The notes beneath the pieces were generated by a model. That model had not been told where the DNA came from. It made no database searches and was given only the letters and a program-made list of their open reading frames with translations. 64,000 nt of DNA, taken from contig JAKJHU010000067.1 of the NCBI GenBank assembly GCA_022316685.1, positions 1,736,001-1,800,000 on the forward strand. The letters are read 5' to 3'. The stretch comes from Progne subis subis. Lineage: Eukaryota; Chordata; Aves; Passeriformes; Hirundinidae. A program made the translations under genes and the position numbers. This document shows positions 1 to 10,866 of the stretch, one piece after another; the first letter of the stretch is position 1; every line of letters starts with the position of its first letter.

Positions 1-785
1 TCTCCGGCTTATTACATTATGAAATAACAGATATTAAATGAGATTAACTTAACAGAAAAACATCTGTTCAGCCTATATAAATGTTTTTATATGTAAAAAA
101 ATAAATAGTCTATAAACATATGAAATAATAATATGAATTTCAAATTTAAATGATTCTTTATAACTTTGCTGTTTAAACAACAGAAAGATAGCTATATACA
201 ACACTTCTATTTGTGAATGTTGTAAAGAATAACATAACCAGGAGCATGCAGTATATTATATTAAATACACAATAATTTTAGCAAAAAATATTTCACTCCT
301 GTACTATACTGTGATGCAGTAGTAGGTGGCTGGGGTTTTTTTGAGGATTATCTAGAAAATTATTATGATTTATACAAATATAGGACATTATAATGGGATT
401 TAATGAAAATTTATCTGATCATCCAGAATTTTTAGATTTTAAAAGATATCTGTTAATTTTTCTTTTATCAGCCTTTAAACAAGAAATCATTAGTGTTTAC
501 AGGGTAAAGAGGATACAGTGTTTGCTCTTTCAAGGAAATGACCCTGTTGTCTCACTATTTTTCAGCCCTCTCTGGTTGTTACAATGCCCAACTTCTTGGG
601 GATCTGAGTCCTTCCTACTGATCACTGCTCCTGGTCCTGGAACAGCAAAATCTGTGTGCATAAGGCACATATTGCGCACTGACAATGCGAACATTTCTCT
701 ATCTAAGCAAAATTCAGTTTTGTTTTACTCAGAAAGAAAACTTTTCCTGTTTTGGTGTTGTTTGTTGGCATGTGGTTTTTGGTGG

Positions 786-829
<44 letters not shown>

Positions 830-2601
830 CCTCAGCATCTGCAGGAAGGATTGTGTAAAGGATGAACATAGACATTTTGATTTACCCAAGATTAGGAAAA
901 GTGACTGTTAAATCCAGCGTCATGTGAAAGTGAATATGTCTTTGGACAAAATCTAATCAACAGTAATCAATCCTTTCAATTTTGTAATAAAGTCTTGAGA
1001 AGATGAAGCATTGCCACCAAAATGTGCCATTGTTTTTCATTAAATAATGAAGCAATTATTGGCATGGAAAACAAATGTCAAAAAGCAGTGAGTATGAACA
1101 ATCCTTCATCTATCATTATCTACATATTAAATAATTTTGTTTAAGTACTTGAAACACTGGACAAAAGTATACAGTAAAAAAAGTTACAATGGATTCACTT
1201 TGCAATGTTTACTTATGTCCTTGATTGCATTTTATTCTTTCATGAATAATGAGATAGTTACTGAAATATCTGTCTTCTATTATTTTAAATGCATCTCTCA
1301 AAAGCAGATGCCACACTGGGGTACATGAAGGAAGCAAAGTAAAAAACCCTTGAAATTCTGTAACAATAGATATAATTTATCTGTCAGGCCTTTATCTTTC
1401 CATCTTCACCTTTTAATCATTACTGCCTCTCAGCTGTTAAAGAAAAACCCTTCACAATATCCATTGCTTGTTGCCAATGTCTCCATTTGCATGCATTTTT
1501 GTTTATTCCTTTGTATAGTGGCTTTGAGAACTTGAGTGAATGGGTAAATAATTAACTTTCTTCTCTCCCATACCCTCTCATGGCCTTCTTTCTCTAAATT
1601 CTGATGCCTATTGATGTATTAAATATTCACTACAGTTACAGGACTTGAATCAAAACACCACAATGGAAACTCTGAAGCAGAGACTTCAAGCTAATTGAAC
1701 ATTCCTCTTCTTTTGGTCTTTCTGCTGAGAAATCAAATATGACACTTCTTGTATAAAAAGGATTTTTTTAGAAAATTACATTTTCAAATATAAATCCAGA
1801 ACTAAAAATTATCTTCAGTAATATAATAATTAATGATAGGTAGGAAGGCCTTTTATTTAGAATTTGTGATGTTTGTTATTATGGAGGAAATTAAAACCAG
1901 AACATTTTCTGAAGAAGTAAATGTTTATTTGTTTTATTAAAATATGTACTCAAATATATTAGTAGAGTATTTATAGTATAAGAATATATGGAATTACATC
2001 TTGTGTTAAATTAAATATATACTCTCTAAGACAATACTGATTGAAAAATGGACCTACAGCTTTATAAGGTCAGATTGCAAAAAACACTATGAAAGAAGCT
2101 GAGATAAAACTTCCAAGCAACTAAAATTTCAATACTAATGAAGTTTATCACTAAGAATTTGAGACATTTTGGACAGCATTTAATTGGTGAATGTAAAACA
2201 TATAGTGTGAAGAAAATTAAGACAATAAGAACTATGCCTGACTTTTAGTGACTGAAAACAGAAAAAAACCCCTTTGAGAAAATAGTCAGTTAAGAAGAAA
2301 ATGAAATGGCAAACACTGTAAATACTTATATATCTTTCTTTCCACATCAATCTTTTAGTTATTATTTTATGACCAAACCAAAAGACATTTTATGTTCTTA
2401 TGTCTAATATGATTCTCTGTGATAAATGGTTGAAAAAGACAAAGACTTATAATTTACTTCACTTGTTATCCACTGTGTAAAAGGGGATGTAAATATACAG
2501 TGGTTATAATTAAATGGTAATGTAAAATTTATTAAGAAAGAAAGAGGATTTGGGTTACATATTTTAATATTTATTTGTTAAATAATTATTGGTACCTACT
2601 T
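1..2601. other. Unique AT-rich intergenic or intronic DNA, no gene seen
   Basis: I see no coding exon, RNA gene or recognisable transposon here. A 172-codon plus-strand ORF at 393-911 crosses a poly-T tract and so reads as a run of phenylalanines; it has no domain-like composition and is treated as chance. The shorter ORFs at 1137-1535 look the same. The stretch has a high A+T content with frequent ATAT and TAAT words, as in the other unique parts of this window. Confidence 0.6.
788..826. repeat. Poly(T) tract, 39 bp
   Basis: An uninterrupted run of 39 T. The preceding ~40 bases are nearly all T and G. No transposon body is visible next to it. It is one of about nine A/T homopolymers of 28 bp or more in the window. 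Confidence 0.95.
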
Positions 2602-2620
2602 AAAAAAAAAAAAAAAAAAA
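2602..2620. repeat. Poly(A) tract, 19 bp
   Basis: Uninterrupted run of A following a TA-rich stretch, directly upstream of the possible conserved element at 2640-2830. Confidence 0.9.
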
Positions 2621-2639
2621 TCAAAAAGGGAAAATGTAA

Positions 2640-2835
2640 ACAGGATTTCTCTTTGCTCCCGACCAGCTCTAGTTAATCCATTGCCCCCAAAGCAGATAAT
2701 TAAAGGATTTTAGATGTGTTGCTGGTGAATTCAATTTGACACATTAGCGTTTATAATCCCTTTGACCTCAATTATTGAGTAAGAATGATGGCAAACACTA
2801 CTAATCCAAATGCCTGGTGTCTTAATTTCTTTATA
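2640..2835. other. Candidate conserved non-coding element
   Basis: This ~190-bp stretch is free of simple repeats and transposon signatures. It is richer in mixed-sequence words than its flanks and contains clustered homeodomain-like TAATTA/ATTA cores and a nuclear-receptor-like TGACCT half-site near 2763. This texture is typical of developmental enhancers in vertebrate gene deserts. Only the composition is seen; conservation is inferred and cannot be tested from one sequence. Confidence 0.25.
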
Positions 2836-2902
2836 AAATCCAATACTTAGTTACTTTGCTGTGAATGAAGGTTATAGGAATCACACAAAAACCCCAACCT
2901 TC

Positions 2903-2907
<5 letters not shown>

Positions 2908-2937
<30 letters not shown>
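2908..2937. repeat. Poly(A) tract, 30 bp
   Basis: Uninterrupted A run. The ~20 bases before it are A/C-rich, as at several other long A tracts in this window. No retroposon body is recognised upstream. Confidence 0.95.
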
Positions 2938-2940
<3 letters not shown>

Positions 2941-3044
2941 AAGACAATTGTTCTACCTGTGAAGGTCACTCCGATGTGCATTTTCTATTTTTCTAAAATA
3001 TAGAGAAGAGAATGTGCAAAAAACTTTTGTCCTTGATATCTACG

Positions 3045-3094
3045 TAAATATATATATATAAAAATATATATAAATATATATATATTTATATATA
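3045..3094. repeat. AT-rich self-complementary (TA)n stretch
   Basis: About 50 bp made only of A and T, in alternating TATA and AAATATA blocks. It is imperfectly self-complementary, so it could melt easily or extrude a cruciform. No function is implied. Confidence 0.8.
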
Positions 3095-3337
3095 GTAGAG
3101 AAACTGATTCCTTTTGTGTCCTTCTTTGAATTTTTCAGCAAGTCTATGCTAAATATTTTTAATGTTATATTATTTGATAACTTTGAGGAAATATACAATG
3201 AAGTTAGAGTTACAATTCAAAACTGAGAGTACGACTCAGAAGCAGTAAAAGTTCTATATTCCAGTTAAAATAAATTCCTGATATATTTCAAATTGCTTTC
3301 TTCAACTTGATAATTTCAGACTTGAAGGCTGTTGTTA

Positions 3338-3745
3338 TGAAAGAGATCCAGTGTATCCAGTTGGTGGTCAGTCACTAGTGGGGTTCCCAAAATCTCGGTA
3401 CTGGGCCCAAATCTGCTTAATATCAAAGATAATAATTAATATTTATCAATTATTTGGATGAGAACCTCAAGTACATCCTCAGCAAGTTCACAGAGAACAC
3501 CAAATTGGGCAGGAGTGCTGACCTCCTGGAAGGTAGGAAGAATCTACAGAGGAATCTGGACAGGCTAGTTGTATGGGCTGAGGCCAGTTGTCAGAGGTTC
3601 AACAAGGTCAGGTGCCAGATTCTTCACTGCAGTCACAGCAACTCTATACAGGTGAAAAATGGCCCAGTGGAAAAGTACATGGAAGTAACTGGTCAAGGGG
3701 TGCTGAACATGAGACAGCAGTGTGCCAAGAAACTCTTATTGTCTA
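3338..3745 (+). mobile_element. CR1 LINE fragment, reverse-transcriptase region, sense on + strand
   Basis: CR1 is the dominant non-LTR retrotransposon of birds; its ORF2 encodes an endonuclease and a reverse transcriptase. Translated on the plus strand, this piece shows the block after the RT catalytic region. Recognisable parts are an SGVPQGS-like stretch near 3375, a DENLKYILSKFTENTKLG-like block from 3454 (usual form: ECTLSKFADDTKLG), a leucine/arginine-rich LQRNLDRL motif, a WAE..C.RFN block, and an MRQQCAKK end matching the usual MSQQCALVAKK. The reading frame breaks before 3454 and the 3' UTR with its terminal octamers is missing. The copy is internal, strongly diverged and non-functional. 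No target-site duplication was found. Confidence 0.85.
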
Positions 3746-5829
3746 TATGTGTAAAACTGTTCTACTGTTTGAAAGAAATTGTGGGAAAAAAATTCCAGCT
3801 ATAATGAAACCATCATCTCATCATGCATTCCAGGTTTCTACAGTTTGAAGTATGACAATTTAATTTTCTACAACTTGAAGGTGACTTTGTGTTTGATAGT
3901 CATCTACAAGTATATTTTCACTTATGGTTCCATTGAAACACAAAACCTGAAACCATTTTCTAAATATTTCAATGAAGAGAGAGGTATTCTTGAATTTTTT
4001 GTCATTCCTCAGCTAATGCAGTCAACACAGGTAAATAATTATAAAACAACATGATAGAAATTAATGTTCCCATGAATGTCATCACAGGGAGAATTCCATC
4101 TTTCATCACACTGCTTGAACTTTGCCATGCAGCGCTAAAGGTTATCTGTTGCATTGTGCTAGTAATTTTCCAGCAAGGAAGAATGATAAAAAGTCCATCT
4201 AAATCAATGAGAAATTTTTGAAGTGACTTTAGTGACACTTAAATAAAACCCACAAGTTATAGTAATTGCATTACTATCAGTTTAACAAAGTGTATCTGTT
4301 TTGCTATGACTAGGTTTATTTTCTGTATTATATAAACTTCTAAGCTGCATTATGAAGGACAGTTTTCCATGATTTTAGAAACATTGAAAAATTAAAAATT
4401 TTTGCTTTGCAAAGGTATTACTATTTCAGGTTTTTTTAATTGTGGTTGTTATCCTTCCATACTGCATCTTATTTTTATTTTGCAGTTTGTATATTCTATT
4501 TTTTGTAATACTTCTAGAATTGGATTCCTTAGGCAGCCAAAAATGATCTTTCCATCTCCCTGACAAGACTAAGTAGGGCATTAATCAAATGACAGAAATA
4601 ATCTGCCACACAAGCAACAAACACCACAAGTGCTTTGGGCTTGAAGGATTATATAAAAAAAGTCAACAGTAAATTCTCTATATAGGTAAGTTTTTTATTA
4701 GGGAAAACAAAGGGTTGATTCTCAGCTGATACAGATCACCCTTGCAGCATAAAGCTATCTATTGACCTTGATTGGCTTCTGAAGATAGAACAGAGCTATA
4801 GGGTTTTGCTACTTATTATGAGTGTCTTCCACCTTTGTGCAAGACGAATTTCAGTAAATAATATATATTTAATAGTTTTTTTTAAAGAATATTTCTATGG
4901 GTTTTTATTGATACTTTTAGGTTATATAAATCTGAACACTTCATAAACCTCAATATCAAATAAGATATTACCATTTATATACTTTCATTAACATAGGTAT
5001 GATTAAATAAAATAAAAATCATGACTGAATTTGACCACAAAATTTATATGTAATCTTCTTAGTAGAAGTAATACATCTCTATATAAAGACATACCCAGGA
5101 AAGAAATAAGCCTTTGAAAGTGCTAGAGAAAAATGTTAAAATCATCTGGAAGCAGCACTTAAAAATGATTTTCTGGTAGAAATGAAAAAGCAGTTTGTAA
5201 GAAGTAAGTGATGCTTCTAGACTTTTATCTCCTTTTGTTTGAGCGGTTGAGCACCAAAATAAGAAAGGTATATTGATTTTTTCTTAATATAACTTTGGTT
5301 TTTGAAAACAATATTGAAGTTCGTAAATATATATGGTTTACAAATATTTGCATTCTATAATTGCTTCTACAGAGAACTGGAAAAGTTGAAATAGAGTAAT
5401 TCCATTTTTTTTCTGCAAAGAGCAGCAGAATTTTAACTAGTTTCTTTTCCCACTGTTCAGCATCTGGTATGTGTTCTTCAATCAAAATTCCAACCCCACC
5501 CCCTCTCCCCCCCAAAAAAGCTCACATGTGAAATGATAAAAAATAGCCAATATATTTAGATAATAGGAATTTCTGAAAGTATTAAGTGTAGTGCAAGGTT
5601 CAGCATGCATGCTATAATGGATTGTTAAGCAGGGTTTGCTTTCACCGTATTTCAATGTTGGATTTTGAAGAACAGTTCAAAGTTATTTTGGTGGTTTTTA
5701 ATACAAGTTGCATTGATTTGGAAATGCTTGAGGTCTTTTGTTTGGTACTACAAAAGGTCTGCTTGCATGTAAAATGCATATTTATATGTTTAAATGTATA
5801 TATGGCAAATGACAAAAAATAGGTTTATT

Positions 5830-6130
5830 GTACAAAAGGCATTGTTATTCATTTGCCACGGACATGCCTCAAAATCCTCATAAGTTTAAATAAACTGCAT
5901 AAAGTTGAGTAAGAAAAATGTATGCAAAAATTGGTTTTACAGCACATTCCATATTGATTTATGAAGACATTAATTTGCCATTTAAGTCTTAAATTTGACC
6001 ATTAATAATTCTTGACATTCAAAAGATCTTTTTATATCAAAAAAAGTCTAGCTAATTTCTTAAAAAGATGACTTTGCACATTAGTGCATTTCCTTAAAGA
6101 GCAGTGCACTTTAAACAACTTTTAAACAAA
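5830..6130. other. Candidate conserved non-coding element
   Basis: AT-rich but not low-complexity. It contains repeated homeobox- and POU/SOX-like words such as ATTAAT, TTATTCAT and CATTAA, and no repeat signature. The texture resembles long-range regulatory elements in gene deserts, but no conservation evidence is available here. It could equally be neutral AT-rich DNA. Confidence 0.2.
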
Positions 6131-7990
6131 AAGAACAGTCACTAAATTGTCAATTTATTAATAAAATCCCAGTCTAGTCATTGAAAAAACATGGCCATAT
6201 ATTTGCTTAACATATAAAGGAGCAATTTATTCAAGTGAGAATCAAAATGTACTAATATTCATAAATACACTGCATATTTTCCAGTTTTTAGTTGCTATTC
6301 TAAAGTAAAATTACATATTTTCTTGGAAACAAGTTTAAAATCATTATTTAATTTAAAGTTTACTTAATTGTTATGTAAAGGCAAATGGAAGTTCATTTCA
6401 GCTTATCATGTGATCACAGAGAGTAAGCAGAAATAATCACATATTTGAACAATATGATGGTAAAGACAACTGTAAATTAAATGCTTTGGGATAGTGTCGG
6501 CGGAGAAAGAATGAATAAAAACACTTAGTAGTTTAACAGCAGTCATGTTACAAATGTCTGTCAAAAGAAACATTAGTCTTCTTTATTACTTTATAAAACA
6601 TGATTTTCTAAATGTTCTAAAATTATTTAATTCTAACAAAATTTTATCCCATAATATCCCACTGAGAGAGATAAACACAGAATAGATACTCTGTATATGT
6701 CACAGACTAGAACAGAATGAGAGGAAAAGACAGAACAGCTCACAACAACAAAAACGAGATTAAGATCTAACAGGAAAATGGACTGCTCTAAATTTAGAAG
6801 ACCAGTGAGTAAGAAATGCTGGCTGACACCTGAGGCTGAAAATAATATTGAATAATATTCACTGGAAAAGTGAATGACAGGTTAAGTAGGATTTAAATGA
6901 AAGCAAAAAAAAAAAAAAAAAGGAGAAAACTACGTAAATAAATACAGGTGTGCTGGTATACAAAGACAGTGGCAAAAACATATGAAGTATAAAGAGATTT
7001 ACTACTTGACAGATTGAACATTTGCATTGGGATCTCAAGAAGAAATTAAGTATTATATATAAATGAAATAATTTTAAAGAAATGGGATTTCAATCCTCAG
7101 TAAAGACCAGTGGATTCTGAATAAAATTTTAATACAAAAACAAACAAGCAAACAAACAAAAAACACTTCTAGCAGTCATCTCAGTATCTCTAGAGAACTC
7201 TAAAATCTGTGTTCCATATATCTTTGGTGACACAGGAAAAAATTGTATGAGAAATATTGAAGAATCTTTGAGAGAATGTTGTTTACTGGAGGTTGTGATA
7301 GAGTATAAACTCAGATCAAAATATTGTTTTCAGTTTATCTGTCACACATATGGAGTTCAGGAGCAAAGTCAATAACAGAAAATTGGTAAAAGAGCACAGA
7401 AATATACTGCTTAATGGTAAAATAAGCTGTGAAAATGAAACCTTATATCTAATTGGGAGAGCTGTGAAGCCTCCAGCATTCTGTTACATTTTAGTTCCAT
7501 ATTTTTCAGTTACAGGAGAGTCGGATGACATCTGTCATAAAGCCTGAATGTCTAATTTAGTCTAATAGAAAAGTGAATTGCAAGAGTGTCATTTCCTGCT
7601 CTTTAAGTACTATGTGATGAGTGGAGTTGGCATAAGTTAACTAACCAGATTTTTGTAAGCATGTCTTGTGAATAGCAGTAGAGCACTGTGTTATGAAAAT
7701 CTTCCACTAAAAGTTTTTAATGACAACTCTGATAATTTAAATGGAAAGAGTGACACTGGGGGGAAAATTCTCAAGCTTTCTTTTATTTCCATTTTACCAG
7801 CACAAGAGATCCCACAGTATTTTCAGAATAAAGGAAAAGAAATATTTGAGACATAATTTAAGTTTAGTCTTATTGAATTTCTTAGGATGTTCAGAATACA
7901 AATCTTTTTCTCCCTTTCTCTTTCAAATCACAAAGTGAAAACCAAAAGTTTACAATAAGACAAATATTACATACATCTCCCTTCTCCCCC

Positions 7991-8014
7991 ACAAACAAAC
8001 AAACAAACAAACAA
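7991..8014. repeat. (CAAA)n microsatellite, about 6 copies
   Basis: Perfect short tandem array of ACAA/CAAA units following a C-rich stretch. Confidence 0.9.
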
Positions 8015-8249
8015 ATTAGAAAATGTGAATTTTGTCAAAACTTAAAACAAAAATGAGAATTTTTAATTTCTTAACATGCAAAAATATGGAACATGAGTTT
8101 AAAAAAGCAGCTTTGTGTGTTTAAGGGACTCCTGTTTAATTACTGGCAATGTGCTTTTCATAGGGTTCTTCCATATATTTAATTGACCAAGAATCCAGTG
8201 TCAGAGGGAAAGGGAGAGTGAAAATTGCTTGTTGTTTGAGATGAATTTA

Positions 8250-8590
8250 TAACTGTGTCAGGGCCCTCAAGTCATTATTATCTTTACTGTCCCTGTTCAA
8301 CTTCCCTTGGGCCTATTCCCATGCTGCACATGGCTCAGGACCCCATGTCAATCTCCCAAGACATCAACCCCTGCCCCTGTGATGCCACAGCAGGGCCAGC
8401 CCTGCCAATCCCACCCTCCCCACAGAGGTGTCCAGAACTTGGGCTGCCTTGGTACCCCCAAGCTGCCCCACTCAGGGCTGTGGAACAGTTGCTGTTCCAT
8501 GTGCTGCTGTAAGAGACCGTGGGGAGAGACTCCCCTTCTACCAAGCACTCCAGACCGCTGGGAGCAGCAGGCTGAGAAGTGACACAGATC
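8250..8590. other. GC-rich patch of unknown origin
   Basis: A sharply bounded ~340-bp block much richer in G+C than its flanks, with many CCC, CCTG and CAGC words but few CpG. All six frames stay partly open because stop codons are scarce in GC-rich DNA, which explains the overlapping 66-91 codon ORFs on both strands; none has a recognisable domain. I cannot assign it to a repeat family. A fragment of an endogenous retrovirus or LTR, or an old processed insert, is the most likely explanation. Confidence 0.45.
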
Positions 8591-8935
8591 GGGCTTAATT
8601 CAGTGAACTGGATATCCTAGAAAGTAACTAAAAATAAGATTTCAACATAGAAAGAAATTAATGAAGACAGCAGGGAGTTAAAATAAAATCATATTATTTT
8701 GTGTAAACATTAAAGCTTGGTAAAAAATTACATCAATGATAACTGTCCCATGGTTGGGGAGAAATGAAAATTCAAAACACTGGGGCAACAAGTTACCACA
8801 ATGCATGACAAATTAGAAATACTCTTTTATTTGTATTATATTCTGACCAAAAATCTAAGTGATAGTGTTATTTCAGCTAGAATTTAATTAATTTTTCACA
8901 CATACATGTGGAACCAAGACAATACTCTCTTTCTT

Positions 8936-9026
8936 CTTTTTTATTTTTTTTCTTTTTTCTTTTTTCTTTTTTCTTTTTTTCTTTTTTCTTTTTTTTCTTT
9001 TTTCTTATTTCTTTTTTTTTTTTTTA
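8936..9026. repeat. Polypyrimidine tract (T4-8 C)n
   Basis: About 90 bp made almost entirely of T runs of four to eight separated by single C, ending in a T13 run. It is strand-asymmetric (all purine on the minus strand). An ORF here that encodes runs of F, S and L is an artefact of this tract. Confidence 0.9.
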
Positions 9027-9536
9027 ATATCAATTATCAAGAAAATGTTGAAAGTCTTGAAGTGGGGAAGAGATTCTTTCTTTCTTTACTTATTATTTTG
9101 CTGCTGTTTGAAGCATACAGCCATCATTTGATCTATGAGCAATGTGACCAGAAAATAAAGTTTTATGTCACAGCCCAGATTAGTACAAAAAGTTACATAG
9201 AAAAAAGTGGTGTCAAAAAAAGATTTAAAAGGGAGAACATTAATTCCTTAAGCTACTAGTATAGATATACACTCTTCAACAGTGTGGCTCCTTTAAAATA
9301 TGAAACAGGTACTTGGTTCAGTACAAAATAGTATAGAAATTCTGTTATATTACCTAGTATTTCAGCATGGAAGCACTTTGGATTAAAATACAATACTTTG
9401 TTCATTTCTGAAACATCTCTGGTTTTGAGAAATGAAAGCCCTAGAGAGTAATGACAGCAGGAATAGAGGGCTGTGAAGGTGAAAGAAGTACCCAAACAAG
9501 TTTCAGTAATTACAGATTTCTTTCTTCTTAGCAGTA

Positions 9537-9640
9537 AAAAAAAAAAAAAACAAACAAAAAACCAACCAAACAAAAAACCCCAAACAAACAAACAAACAAA
9601 CAAAAAACCAAACAAACAAACAAAAAAACCACCAAAACAC
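9537..9640. repeat. Poly(A) followed by A/C-only (CAAA)n tract
   Basis: A run of A (about 14) is followed by ~80 bases that contain only A and C on the plus strand, with several CAAA arrays and CCAAAC/ACCC words. The ORFs through it on both strands, rich in K/N/Q or in F/C/G, are artefacts. Confidence 0.9.
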
Positions 9641-9957
9641 CCACAGGATATTTCACCATGAAAGTTATTATCACCCTGTTCTACATCCAGAGAGCACTAC
9701 TTTCTGTAATTTAAATAATCTCATGTTGCCTTTTAAATCGTCCACGTCTTTTCTTACACCTTTACATCTCTTAGCTAGGTTTATTTTAATACCGCCAGCA
9801 AAAATAGGATGGAACCTCCCTTTGCATTGTCAAAATCAAATGCTAATACAGACTGAAACACCTACCAGACTACCAGGAATCAGTCTTAACTGATTCCTGA
9901 AAAAACCTATAGGTCAAATCAGTATATTCAAAAGGTTAAAAAACAAAAACAGAAAGG

Positions 9958-10023
9958 CAACAAACAAAACAAACAAACAACCAAAAAAAAAAAAAAAAAC
10001 AAACACACCCCCCCCCCCCCCCC
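9958..10023. repeat. A/C-only tract ending in a 16-bp poly(C) run
   Basis: CAAA units, a poly-A run of about 17, then ACACA and an uninterrupted run of 16 C at 10008-10023. A very similar arrangement (A-rich, ACACA, then 16 C) occurs at 23500-23532. Confidence 0.9.
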
Positions 10024-10269
10024 AAAACTGAAAAATGAAACCCTAAAATCCAAAAACTCCCAGTGATACAAAGGTCCTGGATATCTTTGAAGACTTGACT
10101 TAAAGATAAATTTTAATGTGAGATGCAATGTCACTTTAATAATGGTATAGACCAGCTCACAGAAGCTTCAAGGAGAGATGATAAGAATATTACAAATGCA
10201 CAAGATATTATGTATGAGCAAAACTTGAAATTATTGGTGTTACAATCTACAGAACTGAAAAAAGTCAGA

Positions 10270-10866
10270 AAAATATGTTGTTTTATACTAGCAGGCTGCT
10301 CAGATCCTCATTGCCTCTTGCTTTTGGGTTAGAGCAAAGAATCAGAGTAAAATTGAGAAAACTTATGGGTAGAGGTCAGGGCAGTTTAATAGGTAAAACA
10401 AAAGCTGTGCACACAAACAAAGCAAAACAAGGAATTCATTCACTGCTTCCTGCAGACACTTCTTCCACCTCCAGGAAAGCAAGGCCCTACCACTCTAAAT
10501 TTACTTGGGAAGACAAATACCACCCCCACCAATGTTTTATGTTTTGTCCTTCTTTCTCCAGATTTATACACTGAGCATTACACCATATGGTCTGAAATAT
10601 TCCTTTGATCAGCTGGGGTCAGCTGTCCTGACTACATCCCCTCGCAGCTTCTTGTGTACCCCCAGCCTCCTCACTGGTGGGGTGGAGAGAGTGGAGAGAG
10701 AGGCAGAAAGACTTCATGTTGAGTAAATATTGCCTAGCGAAAAATTAAAGAACCTCTGTGTCTACTAATCCTGTTTTCATCCCAGATCTAAAAATAGCAC
10801 CGTACAAACTGCTTTGAAGAACATTAAGAGTGCGTGGGCAGTTGTATCAAACCCAGCCCGTAGCAT
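10270..10866 (-). mobile_element. Near-complete ERVL-type solo LTR, minus orientation
   Basis: Read on the minus strand, this stretch follows the common avian ERVL LTR almost end to end. It has a U3 with a tract related to GCTGGGGGTGCACAAGAAG, then a GACC/GGATATTCCATACCAT-like block and a CATCATGCTCAGTATATAA-like core holding the TATA box (TTTATA on the plus strand at about 10560). The R/U5 region has a CTTTGCTTTGCTT-like stretch, CTATTAAACTG and a region matching the end of the LTR. It is diverged, with many substitutions and a small insertion near the right end. No TSD could be read with confidence. No internal retroviral sequence adjoins it, so it is a solo LTR or a fragment. Confidence 0.8.

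Larger units (their letters stand above)
3746..8250. other. Unique AT-rich DNA, no gene seen
   Basis: This 4.5-kb stretch has only short chance ORFs, none with recognisable domains. Simple-sequence features inside it are an A-rich run at about 6906-6920 and short CAAA arrays near 7139-7165 and 7991-8014. A sub-stretch around 5830-6130 is a possible conserved element and is listed separately. Confidence 0.55.

Noticed and set aside
393..911. 172-codon plus-strand ORF, the longest in the window
   Set aside because: It spans the 39-bp poly-T (reads as a phenylalanine run) and has no domain, so it is a chance frame.
8255..8582. Overlapping 66-91 codon ORFs on both strands
   Set aside because: Open because the patch is GC-rich and poor in stop codons; no domain and no codon-like bias.
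7988..10023. CRISPR-like or other array structure in the CAAA tracts
   Set aside because: There are no spacers and no conserved direct repeat; these are simple microsatellites in a vertebrate genome.
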